This document shows, piece after piece, positions 5,368 through 7,869 of a stretch of DNA of 7,869 nucleotides. The stretch's first letter is position 1, and each line of letters begins with the position of its first letter. Source of the DNA: Dehalococcoidia bacterium. GTDB taxonomy: Bacteria; Chloroflexota; Dehalococcoidia; GIF9; AB-539-J10. Position numbers and translations under genes: made by a program. The notes under the pieces were generated by a model, which saw nothing but the letters and a program-made list of their open reading frames with translations, did no database searches and was not told the DNA's origin. The stretch is from the NCBI GenBank assembly GCA_030626915.1, contig DAOUTC010000055.1:1-7869 (forward strand), written 5' to 3'.

Positions 5368-7362
5368 TTAAGCTTTTCCCTTGACCGACACCAGTGCTCG
5401 TTTCCTCAGCCTAAATGGACTGTATTCTCTGCCACCCCCTGCGTAGAACTTGAATAAGAACTCTACGAAGCATAGCCTGAGGGAGTGTACAAAGCAGGAG
5501 ATGGTGCTGAGTAGTAAGTTAAGTGCATGCCCAAAAAGCAGAACCACCATCGCTATTAAGGTACCAAGGATAAGTCTCATTGTACCGGCAGGTACTATTC
5601 CGGTTATCAAACCTGACATCATATTAAAAACCATCGCAAGGTAATATGTAGCCAAGCCTACACCTGCCAGCCGGCAATATGACATAACATCTCCCAAGAT
5701 CCCGGTTATATCAAACAACCACAGAATGCTACCTAGGAAAGCACCCTGCTGCATGATAGAAGAGACGACAATCAATACTACGCCCAGAAGCATAATGTAT
5801 ACCAGGATAGGATATACTTGTGCACTTAATAGCGGGATATCCATACCAAGGAAATGTATGATCCAAGGTATCCCAGCAATTTGGAGTATAAATAAGCCAG
5901 CTTTACCTGGTATTACAGCCTTGTTCCCCTCCCTTATGCCTTTAATGAGGGCTATTACATGGGCTATATTTACATGAACAAGGCCTATCCCTAAGGCGAA
6001 TACTATAAAGGACATAGCATCTCCAAGTAGCTCTTTAATCCCTTCTGCAAGTGCTAAGCTCTCAATTCCGAAAAACTGGTAAAAATTCCCTAAATAGGTT
6101 CCAGTGAGCAGACCGATGACTAGAGCAACACCACTACTTATATAAAATATCCTCTGGAATAGCTTAAAGCCTTCGGATTCTGGCTCATCGACAAACCGCG
6201 GCAAGGCAAATTTTGCCAGCAGTATGATGCCTGCAGCATAGATTACGTCGCCTAGCATAAGACCAAAGAAAAAAGCAAAGGAGTAAGCTATTATTGGCGT
6301 GGGGTCCCACTCCCTGTACTTCGGAACGCCAAATAGATTTACGATGACTTGGAACGGTTTGAACGCGGTTGGGTTCCTCATTTTGGTGGGAGGTTCTTCC
6401 GCTTGTTCCGGCTTCCTGGTGTCAATAAACACGTAGCCTATGTTCTCTTTAAGTTCAGAAATTGTAGTCTCAACGTTGTTCTCTGGAATCCATCCTTCGA
6501 TCAGTGTTACATACTTGGCTTCGCAAGCCTTTTCTAAAACTGACAATCTTTCATTTTCTGCTGATAATGCCTCCCTGAAAAGGACAAGCTTCTGTAAATT
6601 CTCTCTAGTTTTACCTTCGATTTCCCTACGAAGTTTTGTTAGTTCCTCTTCAAGGCTATGGATTTTACCCTCGACTACCCCCATGAATTCTCCCAGGGTT
6701 AAATCCTCGGTTGGTATCTGCAGGATTTTGCCCCCATTATCTTTGACTGTAGACGCTATAATTTCTTGGTGTTCAACCTTGGCAATTATGTGAAGAACAG
6801 TTTCGTTTTCTACCGCGGCAACCATACTGCCAAACAGGTAAATTTTAAGCTTATCATGTAAAGTTTCGTACATCTCGCTTGGGAGCACGAAAATCCTAGA
6901 GAAGAGGTAGCTTCCGGAAAAATTTAAATCTCTTAATCTAATGTTAGCTTGTTGCCCTGGTGTCCCGAGATAGCTCTTTAATTTTTTTAGCTCCTCAGCT
7001 TCCTCGTTGAGTTTGGTAGCCCTCTGGTGCATGTTGCTGAGCTTGGTATATAGTAACCTGACTTCACTATCAGTTTCGCTAAAGGGTCTGGTATATATAA
7101 CCTCAACATCCTCCCCCAGAGGTACTCTCTCCCCCTTTGGTATGTAAGCCAATACATCGCCAATGGCTGTTAATAATTCAGCGACTTGTTTTCTTTCATT
7201 TTCAATGGCTTCTCGGTCTATAGGCTTTAATTCTTTACTTTCTTCAACATGAAGCACGCCAGCTCTATGTAAAGTTTTGAGGGCTTTATTGGAATAATCC
7301 TTGGCAGTCATTACCCTCATTTTAACCATGGGGTCAGGCGCATTAAGGATTATGGGCATCAT
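5368..7362 (-). CDS. atpI: V/A-type ATPase subunit I (a-like membrane stator)
   Basis: Subunit I is the stator membrane protein that provides the two ion half-channels against the K ring and anchors the peripheral stalks. Its 664 residues are normal length. Residues 1-345 are cytoplasmic, with charged coiled-coil stretches (about 50-130 and 230-285) and the typical LIEGWIPENNVE (287-298). From WDPTPIIAYSFAFFFGLMLGD (352-372) onward there are about seven or eight membrane helices. The essential channel arginine is Arg564 in DVMSYCRLAG (558-567), equivalent to yeast Vph1 Arg735. The C-terminal family signature is also present: GHALNLLLST (611-620), then VHSLRL, VEF and KFYAGGG (625-644). The start is the first of two adjacent ATGs (7362), 10 nt after AGGAG; the second (7359) is also possible. 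The H gene stops 2 bp upstream. Equivalent name: ntpI. Confidence 0.97.
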   Translation of the reverse strand: MMPIILNAPDPMVKMRVMTAKDYSNKALKTLHRAGVLHVEESKELKPIDREAIENERKQVAELLTAIGDVLAYIPKGERVPLGEDVEVIYTRPFSETDSEVRLLYTKLSNMHQRATKLNEEAEELKKLKSYLGTPGQQANIRLRDLNFSGSYLFSRIFVLPSEMYETLHDKLKIYLFGSMVAAVENETVLHIIAKVEHQEIIASTVKDNGGKILQIPTEDLTLGEFMGVVEGKIHSLEEELTKLRREIEGKTRENLQKLVLFREALSAENERLSVLEKACEAKYVTLIEGWIPENNVETTISELKENIGYVFIDTRKPEQAEEPPTKMRNPTAFKPFQVIVNLFGVPKYREWDPTPIIAYSFAFFFGLMLGDVIYAAGIILLAKFALPRFVDEPESEGFKLFQRIFYISSGVALVIGLLTGTYLGNFYQFFGIESLALAEGIKELLGDAMSFIVFALGIGLVHVNIAHVIALIKGIREGNKAVIPGKAGLFILQIAGIPWIIHFLGMDIPLLSAQVYPILVYIMLLGVVLIVVSSIMQQGAFLGSILWLFDITGILGDVMSYCRLAGVGLATYYLAMVFNMMSGLITGIVPAGTMRLILGTLIAMVVLLFGHALNLLLSTISCFVHSLRLCFVEFLFKFYAGGGREYSPFRLRKRALVSVKGKA

Positions 7363-7364
7363 GT

Positions 7365-7679
7365 CTACTTTGCTCCTATGATGATACTTACTATATGTTC
7401 CACAACTTCCTCTATTTTCTTGTCAGCATTGGTTCTAATTTTGGAAGCTTTTTTCTTAGAGTCTTTGCTTTTCTCATCGGCTCCTGCTCTAGCCTTACCT
7501 ATAATCTCTTGGCACTCTGTTTTCACTTCATCCATGGGCAACTGAGAAGATAGAATTTCTTTAACATCCTTTTTAGCTTTGAGGAGAATTTCATTAGCTT
7601 TAGTCCTAGCCTCCTCAAGTATCTTTTCAGCTTCGCTCTCGATATCCTCTACACTCTTGGGAATCTCTCTCATTGGCAT
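7365..7679 (-). CDS. atpH: V/A-type ATPase small stalk subunit H (G-like)
   Basis: This small, highly charged protein of 104 residues is expected to form the peripheral-stalk coiled coil with subunit E. Almost the whole chain is Lys/Glu/Ala-rich helix: EDIESEAEKILEEARTKANE (11-30), a less regular Ser/Pro break near 44-49, then a second helical run to about residue 100. No enzymatic motif is present. Sequence alone is weakly specific for this low-complexity family, so the call rests equally on its position as the first gene before I, K and E. The start is ATG at 7679, only 4 nt after AGAGGTG (7690-7684). A second ATG at 7673 has 10 nt spacing and would give 102 residues; I cannot decide between them. 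The stop TAG lies 2 bp before the I start. Confidence 0.85.
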   Translation of the reverse strand: MPMREIPKSVEDIESEAEKILEEARTKANEILLKAKKDVKEILSSQLPMDEVKTECQEIIGKARAGADEKSKDSKKKASKIRTNADKKIEEVVEHIVSIIIGAK

Positions 7680-7742
7680 AATACACCTCTTTGACGATTC
7701 CTTTGACTATTGTTGGGTGGTGTCTGGGAAATGAGTTCTTTT

Positions 7743-7751
7743 TGTGGATAA
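7743..7751 (-). promoter_or_regulatory. Single perfect DnaA-box match in the operon leader
   Basis: The minus strand reads TTATCCACA, identical to the strongest Escherichia coli DnaA box, about 30-40 nt downstream of the predicted transcription start. I saw no second good copy in the window, so this is not an origin. It may be a regulatory site or chance. Confidence 0.35.
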
Positions 7752-7788
7752 GTATTCCAGCTATCAAAAGTCATCAGTTGAATGAGCA

Positions 7789-7817
7789 ATTATGGTAGAA
7801 TTGTCCCTCTTTGTCAA
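7789..7817 (-). promoter_or_regulatory. Predicted sigma-70-type promoter of the ATPase operon
   Basis: On the minus strand a perfect -35 box, TTGACA (7817-7812), is followed by a 17-base spacer (7811-7795) and a 5-of-6 -10 box, CATAAT (7794-7789). Transcription would begin near 7782 and leave an untranslated leader of about 100 nt before the H gene. It is the best promoter-like pair I see in the upstream region and points the right way. It is a motif-only call. Confidence 0.7.
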
Positions 7818-7869
7818 TGTAGCAACTTTTTTAGCTGCCTTCTATGTGATAAGATAAGTAACCAAGCGA

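Larger units (their letters stand above)
7680..7869. other. Upstream non-coding region and leader of the operon
   Basis: No credible gene lies in these 190 bases on either strand. They hold the predicted promoter, the leader with a DnaA-box match, and a short direct repeat, GTCAAAG, occurring twice 12 bases apart (near 7691-7709) just upstream of the H ribosome binding site. There is no clear terminator for a preceding gene and no riboswitch-like structure that I recognise. Confidence 0.6.

Noticed and set aside
1480..6793. Several plus-strand open frames of 60-117 codons, and one minus-strand frame at 3610-3825
   Set aside because: All lie inside well-recognised ATPase genes in other frames, with no family motifs or ribosome binding sites of their own.
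7821..7838. Short imperfect hairpin (GCAGCT/AGTTGC around an A-run) upstream of the promoter, considered as a terminator
   Set aside because: The stem is only six pairs with one wobble, and no T-run follows it on either strand.
1..7869. The window as a previously undescribed system
   Set aside because: Every gene belongs to a known rotary V/A-type ATPase in standard order. The oddities are repeats and an edge rearrangement, not new protein machinery.

Overview
The window is one minus-strand operon for a rotary V/A-type ATPase. Read in the direction of transcription (high to low coordinates), the order is H (7679-7365), I (7362-5368), K (5352-4873), E (4859-4278), C (4268-3234), F (3237-2878), A (2765-993) and B (996 to the left edge). 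This H-I-K-E-C-F-A-B order is the usual one for archaeal-type operons. Subunit D would be expected next, beyond the left edge, and is not seen.

The host looks bacterial: strong AGGAGG-type ribosome binding sites precede most genes, and a sigma-70-like promoter (TTGACA, 17 nt, CATAAT) lies about 110 nt upstream of the first gene. Base composition is moderate, with GC a little under half by eye. The dispersed TTGTCATTGCGAG...GCAATC palindrome is a repeat type I associate with several uncultured or anaerobic bacterial lineages, Dehalococcoidia-like Chloroflexota among them. That taxonomic hint is weak.

The genes form one machine. A and B make the A3B3 head, with A catalytic. C, F and the missing D link the head to the rotor. 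E and H form the peripheral stalks. K is the membrane rotor ring and I carries the ion half-channels. K has a single carboxylate per four-helix protein (Glu139) and keeps all the side chains known as Na+ ligands in Enterococcus hirae NtpK, so the enzyme is predicted to be sodium-coupled. Genes are tightly packed. There are two stop/start overlaps (C/F and A/B), and three genes start with TTG or GTG. The only sizeable internal gap is 112 bp between F and A.

Three things depart from an ordinary operon. First, a 79-bp palindromic repeat fills most of the F-A gap. Second, a solo half of the same repeat has been absorbed into the 3' end of atpA, where it encodes about the last 10 residues before the atpB ribosome binding site. 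Third, the first 175 bp are a 77-bp/77-bp inverted repeat that breaks atpB after about 307 codons. That break is most likely a fold-back assembly or amplification artefact at a contig end, although the two arms differ at two silent codon positions. I see no novel multi-gene system here.
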